Positions 25,725-34,946 of a stretch of DNA of 64,000 nt are shown here, in pieces. Positions within the stretch are counted from its first letter, which is position 1. Each line of letters starts with the position of its first letter. Source of the DNA: Oxalicibacterium faecigallinarum (GTDB lineage: Bacteria > Pseudomonadota > Gammaproteobacteria > Burkholderiales > Burkholderiaceae_D); assembly GCF_014635705.1 (NCBI RefSeq), contig NZ_BMDI01000001.1, positions 1,132,008-1,196,007 of the forward strand, read 5' to 3'. A model generated the notes under the pieces. That model was not told the origin of the DNA and ran no database searches. It worked only from the letters and a program-made list of their open reading frames with translations. Both the position numbers and the translations under genes were made by a program.

Positions 25725-26003
25725 TCACGATTTGGAGGGCTTGGCAGGTTCTTCAGATGTTGATGCAACTGGCTCGACACCGGTAATCCGGGGTACGCAC
25801 TCGCTGGCAAACCACGAAATCGAAAGGGGCTCGCCGCGCATGACCTTGCCAGCGATGGGGACAAGCTGTTCACCGATCAGCATGCCCAGCAATCCAAGCA
25901 AGGCAATTGCGGGTGGTGCAGGAGAACGTACCTTGATCAAGGCATAGAGAATACCAACCAGCAGGCCGGCACCCAGCGACAGAAGATAGACAGATCCCTT
26001 CAT
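25725..26003 (-). CDS. XapX-domain small membrane protein
   Basis: 92 residues. Two hydrophobic helices joined by the family signature YALIKVRSPAPPAIALLGLLGMLIGEQLVP (quoted in part: KVRSPAPPAIALLG), as in XapX/DUF1427 proteins. The C-terminal 35 residues are hydrophilic (PVASTSEEPAKPSKS). Molecular role unknown. It is 42 bases upstream of the amidohydrolase in the same direction and probably starts the operon; XapX genes often sit next to YtcJ-type amidohydrolases. Confidence 0.82.
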   Translation of the reverse strand: MKGSVYLLSLGAGLLVGILYALIKVRSPAPPAIALLGLLGMLIGEQLVPIAGKVMRGEPLSISWFASECVPRITGVEPVASTSEEPAKPSKS

Positions 26004-26251
26004 GGCACGCGCTCACTTTTTTCAAGTCGATGAATCTGCCGGGATTATGAAAGAGCGGAAATTCTGGCGCTTGTATCAGAATGCTCTTTCGACTGAAAAT
26101 CAGTTTCTGAAAAACAAAACGCAAAGAGGGAAACAGAAAGCCAATTGCACGGCATAATGAGAACGAGATTTGCAGCAGATGGCTGAACTCTTGACCGCTT
26201 GCTGCTGTCTGTTCTTCAGATAACAACACCACGATTCAATAGGGACACATC

Positions 26252-26461
26252 ATGGAAGACAAAGACGTCGCCAACCTTCACGGCCAATTGCTTGCACTCA
26301 AATTCATCGTCGGCGCCCTCGTCAAAACCCATCCTAACGAAGAACTCGTCCGCGAAATGATCGACCGTGCCATGCCGGACGTATTGCTGGCGATTGAAGA
26401 AACCGCCATTCCGGAATTTGGTGAAGGCTTCAATCTGTGCTTCACCAACGTGATGGACTAA
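26252..26461 (+). CDS. Small hypothetical protein (69 aa)
   Basis: Acidic helical protein, MEDKDVANLHGQLLALKFIVGALVKTH..., with no membrane segment, one cysteine, and a C-terminal FGEGFNLCFTNVMD. Family not recognised. AGGGA lies 9 bases before the ATG and a strong terminator follows at 26501, so it is likely a real single-gene unit. The length and helix pattern recall small adaptor or anti-factor proteins, but nothing supports a role. Confidence 0.65.
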   Translation: MEDKDVANLHGQLLALKFIVGALVKTHPNEELVREMIDRAMPDVLLAIEETAIPEFGEGFNLCFTNVMD

Positions 26462-26500
26462 AGAGACAATCAGAAAACCGGACAAACGTCCGGCAAAGAA

Positions 26501-26526
26501 AAAGGCCACGCATGAACGTGGCCTTT
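26501..26526 (+). terminator. Rho-independent terminator
   Basis: AAAGGCCACG (26501-26510) pairs with CGTGGCCTTT (26517-26526) around CATGAA, flanked by an A-run upstream. It separates the 69-residue gene from the opposing tRNA-Val and can work in both directions. Confidence 0.8.
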
Positions 26527-26532
26527 GAGATT

Positions 26533-26607
26533 TGGTGGGAAGTACAAGTTTCGAACTTGTGACCTATCGCGTGTGAGGCGATCGCTCTACCCCTGAGCTA
26601 ACCTCCC
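26533..26607 (-). tRNA. tRNA-Val (CAC)
   Basis: 75 nt with encoded CCA. Acceptor GGGAGGT pairs with ACTTCCC (one G-T pair), D arm TTAGCTCAGGGGTAGAGC, anticodon stem ATCGC/GCGAT with loop CTCACAC giving CAC (codon GTG), T arm ACAAG/CTTGT with TTCGAAA. It lies 35 bases downstream of dnaQ, in the same place where E. coli has a tRNA gene after dnaQ. Confidence 0.95.
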
Positions 26608-26642
26608 GAAGCCGTGCATTATTCCACAAAAGCGCGCAGACA

Positions 26643-27362
26643 TCAATTTGCCGGCACTTCCGCGACCGGCGTTGCGCGCCATACGGTCGCGCCCTTGGTC
26701 TGTTTGTCCAGGCTATCGAGCAAGGCCTCATGGTCGGCCAGTTCCTGTTCGTTGGCTGCAAGCACGATCACCTCCGCAATCTCAACCACTTCTGCGGATG
26801 CATCATCCCCATCATCATGCGATCCGAGATCCATGGAAAACGTGTTCTGTCCGCGGGTCATCGCCAGATAGACTTCTGCCAGCAGTTCCGCATCCAGTAA
26901 CGCACCGTGCAAGGTACGATGCGCGTTGGAAATGCCATAGCGATCGCACAAGGAGTCCAGGGAGTTGCGCTTGCCCGGATGCATTTCCTTGGCTTGCACC
27001 AGGGTGTCCACCACCTCGCCAACATGATCCTTGAAGGCTGGCATGTTCAGCCGTTCCAGTTCGGCATCGAGAAAACCGATGTCAAATGGTGCGTTGTGGA
27101 TAATGATTTCCGCACCCGCAATGTAGTCACGAAACTCATCGACGATTTCAGCAAACTTGGGCTTGTCGCTCAAGAATTCGGTCGTCAATCCGTGGACGGC
27201 CAGCGCACCTTCTTCCGAATCACGCTCGGGATTGATGTAATGGTGAAAATTGTTGCCGGTCAGCTGACGATTGATCATCTCCACGCAGCCGATCTCGATG
27301 ATGCGGTCTCCTGAACGTGCGTTCAGGCCAGTGGTTTCGGTATCGAGGACGATTTGTCGCAT
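26643..27362 (-). CDS. dnaQ: DNA polymerase III epsilon subunit (proofreading 3'-5' exonuclease)
   Basis: 239 residues, DEDDh exonuclease. Exo I is VLDTETTGL (5-13), Exo II IHNAPFDIGFLDAEL, and Exo III HGALLDAELLAEVY with the catalytic His. The C-terminal about 60 residues are acidic then helical and should hold the alpha-subunit-binding region. It follows rnhA by 53 bases in the same direction, the conserved yafS-rnhA-dnaQ order. Confidence 0.97.
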   Translation of the reverse strand: MRQIVLDTETTGLNARSGDRIIEIGCVEMINRQLTGNNFHHYINPERDSEEGALAVHGLTTEFLSDKPKFAEIVDEFRDYIAGAEIIIHNAPFDIGFLDAELERLNMPAFKDHVGEVVDTLVQAKEMHPGKRNSLDSLCDRYGISNAHRTLHGALLDAELLAEVYLAMTRGQNTFSMDLGSHDDGDDASAEVVEIAEVIVLAANEQELADHEALLDSLDKQTKGATVWRATPVAEVPAN

Positions 27363-27415
27363 GCAATGCTTCTTTCTTGTTCAACAGGTTTGCGGTCAAT
27401 GCCGCCGAATCGGGT

Positions 27416-27850
27416 TCAGACGGCGGTTTCGACACCACGATTGGCCAGCGCATCGGCGCGCTCGTTCTGCACATGTCCGTTATGGCCACGCACCCAGCGC
27501 CATTCGATCTGATGACGCGACTGTGCGGCGTCCAGCGCCTGCCACAAGTCCACATTCTTGACCGGCTCCTTCGACGCGGTTTTCCAGCCACGGGCCTTCC
27601 AGCCGTGTATCCATTCACTGATGCCCTTTTGCACATACTGACTATCCGTATGCACCACGACTTCGCATGGCCGGGTCAGGACATTGAGGGCTTCAATCAC
27701 GGCCTTCAGTTCCATACGGTTATTGGTCGTGCCGGCTTCGCCACCGAAGATTTCCTTCTCGTGCTCCCCCATGACCAGCAAGGCCCCCCATCCGCCACGG
27801 CCGGGATTGCCCTTGCAGGCGCCATCGGTATAAATATCCACTTTACTCAT
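27416..27850 (-). CDS. rnhA: Ribonuclease HI
   Basis: 144 residues, normal length. Removes RNA from RNA-DNA hybrids. The catalytic acids are visible in [36 protein letters not shown] and NERADALAN, and the basic handle region [20 protein letters not shown] is intact. AGGAAACAG precedes the ATG closely. Second gene of the methyltransferase-rnhA-dnaQ operon. Confidence 0.97.
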   Translation of the reverse strand: MSKVDIYTDGACKGNPGRGGWGALLVMGEHEKEIFGGEAGTTNNRMELKAVIEALNVLTRPCEVVVHTDSQYVQKGISEWIHGWKARGWKTASKEPVKNVDLWQALDAAQSRHQIEWRWVRGHNGHVQNERADALANRGVETAV

Positions 27851-27908
27851 CTGTTTCCTGCATTATGGTTCTACATTCATAGCGATACATGGCGCTAACG
27901 CAGCATCG

Positions 27909-28685
27909 CTATGGTTTGATCTTGTTGGCAACCGGCACGCTGACAGGCGACGCGGCCGGTTTCTTTTTCCACGCTGGCCCGATCAGACGCATGGCCTTGA
28001 CACGTTTGATGGCCTGCACAATGTAAACAGCACCAAATACCGGCCAGCCATTGGCACCGGCCCCTTCCATGAAGGCACTGCGATTGAGCCATTTCTCGGA
28101 CTCAAACGGCGGTGCGTAGCAGCCGAAGATGCCATTTCCCACTTCCATGTTCAGCAACTTCAGCCAGTCTTTCATACGTGGCAAGGCGATAAACTCGCCC
28201 TCCTCCGGCAAAAAATGGGCATCGATCATGCGGCCCAGCACCTGCCTTGCGCCCCAAAGACTAAAGGGATTAAAGCCGCAGATGATGACCTGCCCCTCCG
28301 GAATCAGCACCCGCTCAACCTCGCGCAAAACCTGATGCGGCTCTGCCGCGAATTCCAGTACATGCGGCAGAATGACCAGATCGATACTGGCAGTTTCAAA
28401 CGGCAACTCTTCGAATTCCTGGATCACCACCAGAGGCTTGGCCGCGTTATCGTGTCCTTTGACAGGCAACTGTGTATCGGTCAGCCAGGTATGCGGCATG
28501 CGACTGCCGCGCAAAGTCTGCACCTGCGGCAGACCGATCTGCGTGGCGTTGAAACCGAAGATATCCACGGTCAGTTCTTCCAACCGCGCTTCTTCCCATA
28601 CACGCACATAATTACCCGCCGGACTGTCAAGCCACGAACCCAGCGATATAATCGATTTTTCTGATGAAAAATTGTCTATGCCCAT
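27909..28685 (-). CDS. SAM-dependent methyltransferase (YafS-like)
   Basis: 258 residues, class I methyltransferase core. The post-I/II motifs are readable: [33 protein letters not shown] and [21 protein letters not shown]. The first SAM-binding loop is not a canonical GxGxG. The gene holds the same place as E. coli yafS, between gloB (divergent) and rnhA; substrate unknown. The start at 28685 means the first 8 bases overlap the divergent gloB start codon region; no better ATG exists inside the frame near the expected N-terminus, but a non-ATG start slightly downstream is possible. Confidence 0.85.
   Translation of the reverse strand: MGIDNFSSEKSIISLGSWLDSPAGNYVRVWEEARLEELTVDIFGFNATQIGLPQVQTLRGSRMPHTWLTDTQLPVKGHDNAAKPLVVIQEFEELPFETASIDLVILPHVLEFAAEPHQVLREVERVLIPEGQVIICGFNPFSLWGARQVLGRMIDAHFLPEEGEFIALPRMKDWLKLLNMEVGNGIFGCYAPPFESEKWLNRSAFMEGAGANGWPVFGAVYIVQAIKRVKAMRLIGPAWKKKPAASPVSVPVANKIKP
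28624..28652 (+). promoter_or_regulatory. Promoter of gloB
   Basis: CTGTCA (28624-28629), 17 bases, perfect TATAAT (28647-28652), about 25 bases before the gloB ATG at 28678. It lies inside the start of the opposing methyltransferase gene. Confidence 0.6.
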
Positions 28686-29454
28686 GTTGAAAGTTCTGAC
28701 TGTCCCCGCGTTTAACGATAACTATCTGTGGATTATCCATGATGGCACACATGCTGCCGTGGTTGACCCAGGTGATGCTGCACCGATCATCGATGCACTG
28801 CATGCCCATCAACTGACGCTGGTCGCTATTTTACTGACACATCACCATAAGGACCATGTCGGCGGTGTTCCTGCCTTGTTGCAGCATGCCCGCGTACCTG
28901 TTTATGCGCCGCGCAACGACAGCATTGCCAATGTCACCACGACCCTGAGCGAAGGCGACACGGTAACCATACCGGAATTGAAACTGACACTGTCCGTCCT
29001 CGATGTGCCGGGCCATACCCGTGGCCATATTGCGTATGTGGCAAAGGAACAAGGCTGGCTGTTTTGCGGCGACACCCTGTTTGCCGGCGGCTGCGGTCGT
29101 CTGTTTGAAGGCACGCCGGAACAGATGCTGCACTCGCTCGACAAGCTGGCGGCCTTGCCGGACGACACCAAAGTGTACTGTGCGCATGAATACACCATTT
29201 CCAATCTGCGTTTTGCACGCGCGGCAGAACCGGACAATCAGGCATTGAGCGAGCGTCTTGCTGCGGAACAAGCCAAGCGCGAACAGAACGTGCCCACCGT
29301 GCCATCGAACATCGGCCTGGAAAAGGCAACAAATCCCTTCCTGCGCGCGCGTGAGCCTGCCATTGCCCAAACCCTGCGCCGCGAAGGACGGCTCACGGAT
29401 GACGATACGGTAGCGGTTTTCGCCGCGCTGCGTGAGTGGAAAAACAATTTCTGA
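28678..29454 (+). CDS. gloB: Hydroxyacylglutathione hydrolase (glyoxalase II)
   Basis: 258 residues. Metallo-beta-lactamase fold enzyme that hydrolyses S-D-lactoylglutathione to D-lactate and glutathione. Metal site [10 protein letters not shown] (about 54-63), [32 protein letters not shown] and CAHEYT are all in place; the glutathione-binding C-terminal part contains [24 protein letters not shown] (cited in part). ATG 28678 ([12 protein letters not shown]) is used; 28684 is an alternative start. Conserved neighbour of the yafS-like gene and mltD. Confidence 0.96.
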   Translation: MPMLKVLTVPAFNDNYLWIIHDGTHAAVVDPGDAAPIIDALHAHQLTLVAILLTHHHKDHVGGVPALLQHARVPVYAPRNDSIANVTTTLSEGDTVTIPELKLTLSVLDVPGHTRGHIAYVAKEQGWLFCGDTLFAGGCGRLFEGTPEQMLHSLDKLAALPDDTKVYCAHEYTISNLRFARAAEPDNQALSERLAAEQAKREQNVPTVPSNIGLEKATNPFLRAREPAIAQTLRREGRLTDDDTVAVFAALREWKNNF

Positions 29455-29647
29455 TTGCCAACAGTCATGGCTGAGTGACAACTTGTCCGGCCTTTGCAGC
29501 CACGTATTCATTACTCTCGGGCATGACTGTGACATTCATTTGTCAGCATTCCGTTAAAGGACTTGACGCAGAAAACATCGATTCCTTACACTCGCTGTAA
29601 TCTTTTTCTGCCGGCTGTTCATGGGTCGGTGATTTTTGCGAGTTCCC

Positions 29648-31156
29648 ATGCCTCAGTCCGACAACCGCGCCGTACTCAAACTCCTTGCATCCGCTGCATT
29701 TCTCTTCTGCTCTTCCAGTGTTGCCCACGCCGCCAGCGATCTGTCCTTGCCTGCCTACAACTGGGCAAAAGATGCGGCACTGCAAAACAATCCCGGCCTC
29801 GACGATGATCCGCTGAGCGCCTTTATCGTCGGCAGTGAAATCGACGTCTGGGCGCGTATCCGTAAAGGTTTCGGCATACCCGATCTGGTCGATAACCAGT
29901 TGGTGAACAATCACACAACCTGGTATGCCGCCCGCCCCGACTATATTGGCCGTACGACCAAGCGTGCCTCGCTGTATCTGTACCACGTCGTCGAAGAACT
30001 TGAGAAACGTGGCATGCCGACCGAACTGGCCTTGCTGCCTTTCATCGAATCCGCCTTCAATCCGCAAGCGTATTCATCCGCAAAGGCAGCCGGCATGTGG
30101 CAGTTCATTCCATCGACCGGACTGGACTACAACCTCAAGCAGAACATGTTCAAGGACGAGCGTCGTGGCGTGATTGCTTCGACCGACGCCGCACTCAACT
30201 ATCTGGAAAAGTTGTACGGCATGTTCGGCGACTGGCAACTGGCCCTTGCTGCCTACAACTGGGGTGAAGGTTCGGTACAGCGCGCACTCCGCAAAGCCGA
30301 AGCGGCCGGCACCGGTACCGATTACGCGAGCCTGTCGATCTACATGCCTGCAGAAACGCGGAACTATGTTCCCAAATTGCAGGCAGTCAAAAACATCATT
30401 GCCACGCCGGATGCTTACAACATTACGCTACTGCGTGTCGATAACCAGCCCTATTTCGTCAGCGTGGCAAAAACGCGCGACATCGATGTGAAACTGGCGG
30501 CACAACTGGCCGAACTGCCCATTGATGAATTCAAGGCACTGAATCCCCAGTTCAATCGCCCGGTGATTACCGGCGGCGCCAATACGGAAATCCTGCTTCC
30601 GCAAAACAATGCCGAGAAGTTCAAGGCCAATCTGGCAACCTGGACACATGCGTTGTCGTCATGGACGGCGCACAAGGTGACCAATGCGCGCGAGCGAATC
30701 GAAACCATCGCGGCCAGATTCAACACCACGCCGCAGGTCATCCGCGAAGTCAACCACATCCCGCCAAAAATGGCGCTCAAGGCCGGCTCCACCATCCTGG
30801 TGCCGCGCGATCCGGACAGCAAGCAAAAGGACATCACTTCCGCCGTGGCCGACAGTGCCGTGCTGACGATGATTCCCGAGCGGGCAGAAGGACGCAAGAT
30901 CAGCCATACCGTGAAAAATGGCGATACCCTGCTGTCACTGGCGAAACGTCACAAGGTCAGCGTCGCGCAGATTCGTGAATGGAACAGTCTGCGCAGCGAC
31001 AAACTGGTCGCGGGTACCAGGCTGGAGTTGTATGGCGCAGCGCGCGCCACCGCCAAGGCATCGGACAAATCCAAGCCAGCCATCAAGAAAGTCGCCGCAA
31101 CCCAGGACAATCGGGGCAAGGTCAGTCTGGCATCGGCAAAAGTGTCTTCGCGCTGA
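29648..31156 (+). CDS. mltD: Membrane-bound lytic murein transglycosylase D with LysM domains
   Basis: 502 residues. Signal-like hydrophobic N-terminus (AVLKLLASAAFLFCSSSVAHAA; no clear lipobox cysteine after it), then an SLT domain with catalytic Glu in PFIESAFNPQAYSSAKAAG and the MWQFIPSTG and ALAAYNWGEG motifs. Two LysM peptidoglycan-binding domains follow: HKVTNARERIETIAARF... and HTVKNGDTLLSLAKRHKVSV..., then a basic tail. It cleaves glycan strands to 1,6-anhydro ends in the periplasm. ATG 29648 is preferred to the TTG at 29636. In E. coli mltD also neighbours gloB. Confidence 0.94.
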   Translation: MPQSDNRAVLKLLASAAFLFCSSSVAHAASDLSLPAYNWAKDAALQNNPGLDDDPLSAFIVGSEIDVWARIRKGFGIPDLVDNQLVNNHTTWYAARPDYIGRTTKRASLYLYHVVEELEKRGMPTELALLPFIESAFNPQAYSSAKAAGMWQFIPSTGLDYNLKQNMFKDERRGVIASTDAALNYLEKLYGMFGDWQLALAAYNWGEGSVQRALRKAEAAGTGTDYASLSIYMPAETRNYVPKLQAVKNIIATPDAYNITLLRVDNQPYFVSVAKTRDIDVKLAAQLAELPIDEFKALNPQFNRPVITGGANTEILLPQNNAEKFKANLATWTHALSSWTAHKVTNARERIETIAARFNTTPQVIREVNHIPPKMALKAGSTILVPRDPDSKQKDITSAVADSAVLTMIPERAEGRKISHTVKNGDTLLSLAKRHKVSVAQIREWNSLRSDKLVAGTRLELYGAARATAKASDKSKPAIKKVAATQDNRGKVSLASAKVSSR

Positions 31157-31174
31157 TTACCCAAACACGAGTTA

Positions 31175-31212
31175 AAAAAAAGCCGCACATGGCAACGTGT
31201 GCGGCTTTTTTT
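31175..31212. terminator. Bidirectional terminator between mltD and yejF
   Basis: AAAAAAGCCGCACA (31175-31188) pairs with TGTGCGGCTTTTTT (31199-31212) around a 10-base loop. A-run and T-run on either side allow use by both converging genes. Confidence 0.9.
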
Positions 31213-31228
31213 CGACCATCGATTTTTT

Positions 31229-32815
31229 CTATGCGCTGTTCACACCTGCGTAGACGGATGCCGCCAGTAATTTTTGCGTGTACGGCTGCTGAGGATTGGC
31301 CAGTACTTCAGCCGTGGCCCCCTGTTCCACCACCTTGCCATCCTTCATCACCATGACCCGATGCGCCATCGCCTTGATGACGGCCAGATCGTGGCTGATA
31401 AACAGATAGGCCATACCGTAACGCGCCTGCAGATCGGCCAGCAAACGCAAGACTTGCTGCTGCACCGACACGTCGAGTGATGACGTCGGTTCGTCCAGCA
31501 GGATCAGATCCGGCTTGAGCACCAAGACGCGTGCAATCGCAATCCGTTGGCGCTGCCCGCCGGAAAATTCATGCGGATAGCGTGACATCAATGCGGGCGG
31601 CAAGCCGACTTCCTGCAAGGCTTGCGCTACCGCTTCCCGAATTGCCGCGGAGGATAATCCCGGCTGATGCAACGCCAATCCTTCGCCGATGATCTGTTCG
31701 ATGGTGCGACGCGGCGACAGCGAGGCAAACGGATCCTGAAACACGATCTGCATGCGCGCACGCAATGGTCGCAAGGCGCTGCTGTTCATCACGGCAATGT
31801 TCTTGCCGTCAAACTGAATGTGTCCATCGACTCTCGCGGCAGACAACCGCAGCAAGGCCATACCGAGCGTGGATTTTCCCGAACCGGACTCGCCGACGAT
31901 ACCCAGCGTTTCGCCTCGTGCCAGCGTCAGACTGACGTCATCGACGGCGACGAACGGACGCGATTTGAACCAGCCCTGCTTGATATCGAAGGTGCAACGC
32001 AGATGATCTGCCTGCATCAGCGGCGCGGCAGCAGCATCGACCTTATTGACCAGCTGGTGCGGCTGACTCGCCAGCAGTTTCTTGGTATAGGCTTCACGCG
32101 GTTGTGCAAACAGATCCTGCGTCGTTGCGATCTCCACCATGCGCCCTTTTTCCATCACACCGACGCGATCGGCAAAATGGCGTACCAGATTGAGATCATG
32201 CGTGATCATCAGCACAGCCATGTTTTCTTCGCGCTGCAGCTGATTGAGCAATTCAACGATCTGCACCTGAATCGTGACATCCAGCGCGGTCGTCGGCTCA
32301 TCGGCAATCAACAGCCGCGGTTTGCAGGCCAGCGCCATGGCGATCATTGCACGCTGACGCTGCCCACCAGATAGCTGATGCGGATACGACAAAGCACGAC
32401 GCTGCGGCTCGGGAATGCCGGTTTTGTCGAGTAGTTCAACCGCACGCAAGGCCGCCGCCTTCGTACTCAAACCTTCGTGCAGCATCAGCACTTCGGCAAT
32501 CTGATTACCAATCGTGTAGAGCGGATTGAGTGCCGTCATCGGCTCCTGAAAGATCATGGCGACATCTTTGCCACGCACAGCACGCATCGCCGGCTCGCTG
32601 CGTTTGAGCAGATCTTCCCCGTCCAGCAGAATCTCGCCGCCGTAGTATGCATCCTGATTCAAACGCAGGATCGACAGGGCTGTGACGGTTTTGCCGGAAC
32701 CGGACTCGCCGACCAGAGCAAACTTCTCGCCAGCCGCAATCGAAAAACTGACATCCTCGACAACACGGTTGCCATCGAAGGCCACCGACAGCTGCTTGAC
32801 CTGTAACAGACTCAT
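31229..32815 (-). CDS. yejF: Peptide ABC transporter, fused double ATPase YejF
   Basis: 528 residues with two complete ABC domains: Walker A GESGSGKT and GESGSGKS, signatures LSGGQRQR and FSGGQRQR, Walker B LLIADEP and LILLDEP, plus oligopeptide C-terminal extensions after each. YejF energises the YejABE importer for peptides, including microcin C-type compounds in enterobacteria. Its ATG overlaps the yejE stop (ATGA, 32812-32815), which indicates translational coupling. Confidence 0.94.
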   Translation of the reverse strand: MSLLQVKQLSVAFDGNRVVEDVSFSIAAGEKFALVGESGSGKTVTALSILRLNQDAYYGGEILLDGEDLLKRSEPAMRAVRGKDVAMIFQEPMTALNPLYTIGNQIAEVLMLHEGLSTKAAALRAVELLDKTGIPEPQRRALSYPHQLSGGQRQRAMIAMALACKPRLLIADEPTTALDVTIQVQIVELLNQLQREENMAVLMITHDLNLVRHFADRVGVMEKGRMVEIATTQDLFAQPREAYTKKLLASQPHQLVNKVDAAAAPLMQADHLRCTFDIKQGWFKSRPFVAVDDVSLTLARGETLGIVGESGSGKSTLGMALLRLSAARVDGHIQFDGKNIAVMNSSALRPLRARMQIVFQDPFASLSPRRTIEQIIGEGLALHQPGLSSAAIREAVAQALQEVGLPPALMSRYPHEFSGGQRQRIAIARVLVLKPDLILLDEPTSSLDVSVQQQVLRLLADLQARYGMAYLFISHDLAVIKAMAHRVMVMKDGKVVEQGATAEVLANPQQPYTQKLLAASVYAGVNSA

Positions 32816-33879
32816 GCCTTCCTCCGTACATCCAGCGCATTACGCAAGGCATCGCCGATATTCGTCAGCAACAGCAACATGAGGGTAAGTACAAAGAAGG
32901 TCGAAACGGCAATCCACCACGCATCGAGATTGTTCTTGCCCTGTGCCAGCAACTCGCCAAGGCTGGCAGTATCCGGTGGCACGCCAAGTCCGAGAAAATC
33001 CAGACTGGTCAGCGCCAGAATCGCAGCACTCATGCGAAACGGCAAAAAGGTCACCACTGGTGTCAGGCTATTGGGCAGGACATGACGCCAGATGATCTGC
33101 GTATTGGACAATCCAAGCGCACGCGCTGCCTGCACGTATTCCAGATTGCGATTGCGCAGGAAATCGGCACGCACATAATCCGACAATCCCATCCAGCCAA
33201 ACAGGGACAACAGGATCAACAGCAGGCCGATACTGGATTGGAAAATCGACGCGAAAATGATCAGCAGATACAGCTCGGGCATCGAACTCCATATCTCCAT
33301 GAAGCGCTGAAAAAGCAGGTCTGTCCTGCCTGCAAAATAGCCCTGGATCGCGCCGGTAATCAAACCAAGCAATACGCCCGTAATCGTGAGCGCAAAACCG
33401 AACAGCACCGATACACGAAAGCCATACAGCAAGCGTGCCACCACATCGCGTCCGCGATCATCCGTCCCCAGCCAGTTCTCGGCCGACGGTGGTGCCGGAT
33501 TCGGATATTTGGCAAAGTAATTGAGTGTCGTGTAGTGATAACGATTGAGCGGATAAACCGCCCAGTTACCATCCTTCTCGAACTGCTGCTGGATGAACGG
33601 ATCGAGATAGTCGGCAGGTGTCTCGAAATCGCCCCCGAACTTCTTCTCTGAATAATCAGTCAGGATCGGAAAGACGATCTCGCCGTTGTAGCGTGCAACC
33701 AGCGGCTTGTCGTTCGAGATCAGCTCCGCAAACAGGCTGATCACGACAAGGATGCTGAAAAGAATCAGGCTCCAGTAACCGCGACGACTGGCGCGAAAGC
33801 GTCGCCAGACTCGACGCCAAGGCGATACGGAAGGCACAGCTTCGGCTGGAGGCGTGGACAAAGGGGCAACGGCGCTCAT
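32812..33879 (-). CDS. yejE: Peptide ABC transporter permease YejE
   Basis: 355 residues. N-terminal helix (SLILFSILVVISLFAELISND), a long periplasmic insert containing YHYTTLNYFAKYPNPAPPSAENWLGTDDRGRDV typical of YejE/OppC proteins (quoted here to identify NWLGTDDRGRDV), then five membrane helices with the ATPase-contacting EAA loop (AARALGLSNTQIIWRHVLPN). It overlaps yejF and yejB by 4 bases each. Confidence 0.94.
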   Translation of the reverse strand: MSAVAPLSTPPAEAVPSVSPWRRVWRRFRASRRGYWSLILFSILVVISLFAELISNDKPLVARYNGEIVFPILTDYSEKKFGGDFETPADYLDPFIQQQFEKDGNWAVYPLNRYHYTTLNYFAKYPNPAPPSAENWLGTDDRGRDVVARLLYGFRVSVLFGFALTITGVLLGLITGAIQGYFAGRTDLLFQRFMEIWSSMPELYLLIIFASIFQSSIGLLLILLSLFGWMGLSDYVRADFLRNRNLEYVQAARALGLSNTQIIWRHVLPNSLTPVVTFLPFRMSAAILALTSLDFLGLGVPPDTASLGELLAQGKNNLDAWWIAVSTFFVLTLMLLLLTNIGDALRNALDVRRKA

Positions 33880-34934
33880 CGGTTCAGGCTTTCAAACTGC
33901 AGGCGCGGATCGGCCCAGACATAACAGAGATCGCCGATCAGCTTGACGATCAGGCCAATCAAGGTGAAGAGATACAGCGTCCCCATCACAACCGGATAAT
34001 CACGACGTACAACCGATTCGTACGACAACAAACCCAGTCCGTCCAGTGAGAACAGCGTTTCGATCAGCAGACTGCCGGCAAAGAAGGCCCCAATAAAAGC
34101 TGCCGGGAAACCCGTCACCAACGGGATCAATGCATTGCGGAAGACATGCTTGTATAAGACGGTGCGTTCGCTCAAACCCTTGGCTCGCGCGGTCAGCACG
34201 TACTGCTTGCGAATCTCTTCGAGGAACGTGTTCTTGGTCAGCATGGTCATGACGGCGAATGCACCGGCCACCGAGGCCGTCACCGGCAAGGTGATATGCC
34301 ACAGATAGTCGAGTATCTTGCCCATCAGCGACAACTGTTCCCAGTCATCCGAGGTCAGCCCGCGCAACGGAAACCACTGCACAAAACTGCCGCCGCCAAA
34401 CAGTACCAGCAGGAACACACCCAGAATAAAACCGGGAATCGAATAACCGATCAGCACAATCGCACTCGTCACCGAGTCAAAACGTGATCCTTCACGCACT
34501 GCCTTGGCAATCCCAAGCGGCAGCGATATGAAATACGTCAGGAAGAAAGTCCACATGCCCAATGTGATCGACACCGGCAACTTGGACACGACCAGCTCCC
34601 ACACATCCATGTGATGATAAAAACTCTTGCCCAGATCGAAGGTCGCAAAACCTTTCAACATCTGCCAAAAGCGCTCACCGGCAGGCTTGTCGAATCCGTA
34701 GAGCGCCTTGATTTCTTCCACACGGGCCGCGTCGATGCCCTGACGTCCTCGGTAATGTGCTTCGCCACCGCCACTGGCTTCCGACACGCCGCTGATGGTC
34801 TTCATCTCCATGATGGCTTGTTCAACCGGGCCACCCGGCACAAACTGAATGACCGCAAAGGTGATGGCAACCACGCCGAACAATGTCGGCAGCATCAGCA
34901 GCACACGCTTGAGGATGTAGGACCAGATATTCAT
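33876..34934 (-). CDS. yejB: Peptide ABC transporter permease YejB
   Basis: 352 residues. DppB/OppB-type permease: first helix RVLLMLPTLFGVVAITFAVIQFVPGGP, a periplasmic insert, then five helices with the EAA loop YVLTARAKGLSERTVLYKHVFRN. AAAAGGTGAG lies 4-7 bases upstream of the ATG. It follows yejA by 12 bases and its stop overlaps yejE. Confidence 0.94.
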   Translation of the reverse strand: MNIWSYILKRVLLMLPTLFGVVAITFAVIQFVPGGPVEQAIMEMKTISGVSEASGGGEAHYRGRQGIDAARVEEIKALYGFDKPAGERFWQMLKGFATFDLGKSFYHHMDVWELVVSKLPVSITLGMWTFFLTYFISLPLGIAKAVREGSRFDSVTSAIVLIGYSIPGFILGVFLLVLFGGGSFVQWFPLRGLTSDDWEQLSLMGKILDYLWHITLPVTASVAGAFAVMTMLTKNTFLEEIRKQYVLTARAKGLSERTVLYKHVFRNALIPLVTGFPAAFIGAFFAGSLLIETLFSLDGLGLLSYESVVRRDYPVVMGTLYLFTLIGLIVKLIGDLCYVWADPRLQFESLNR

Positions 34935-34946
34935 GCGCTCACCTTT

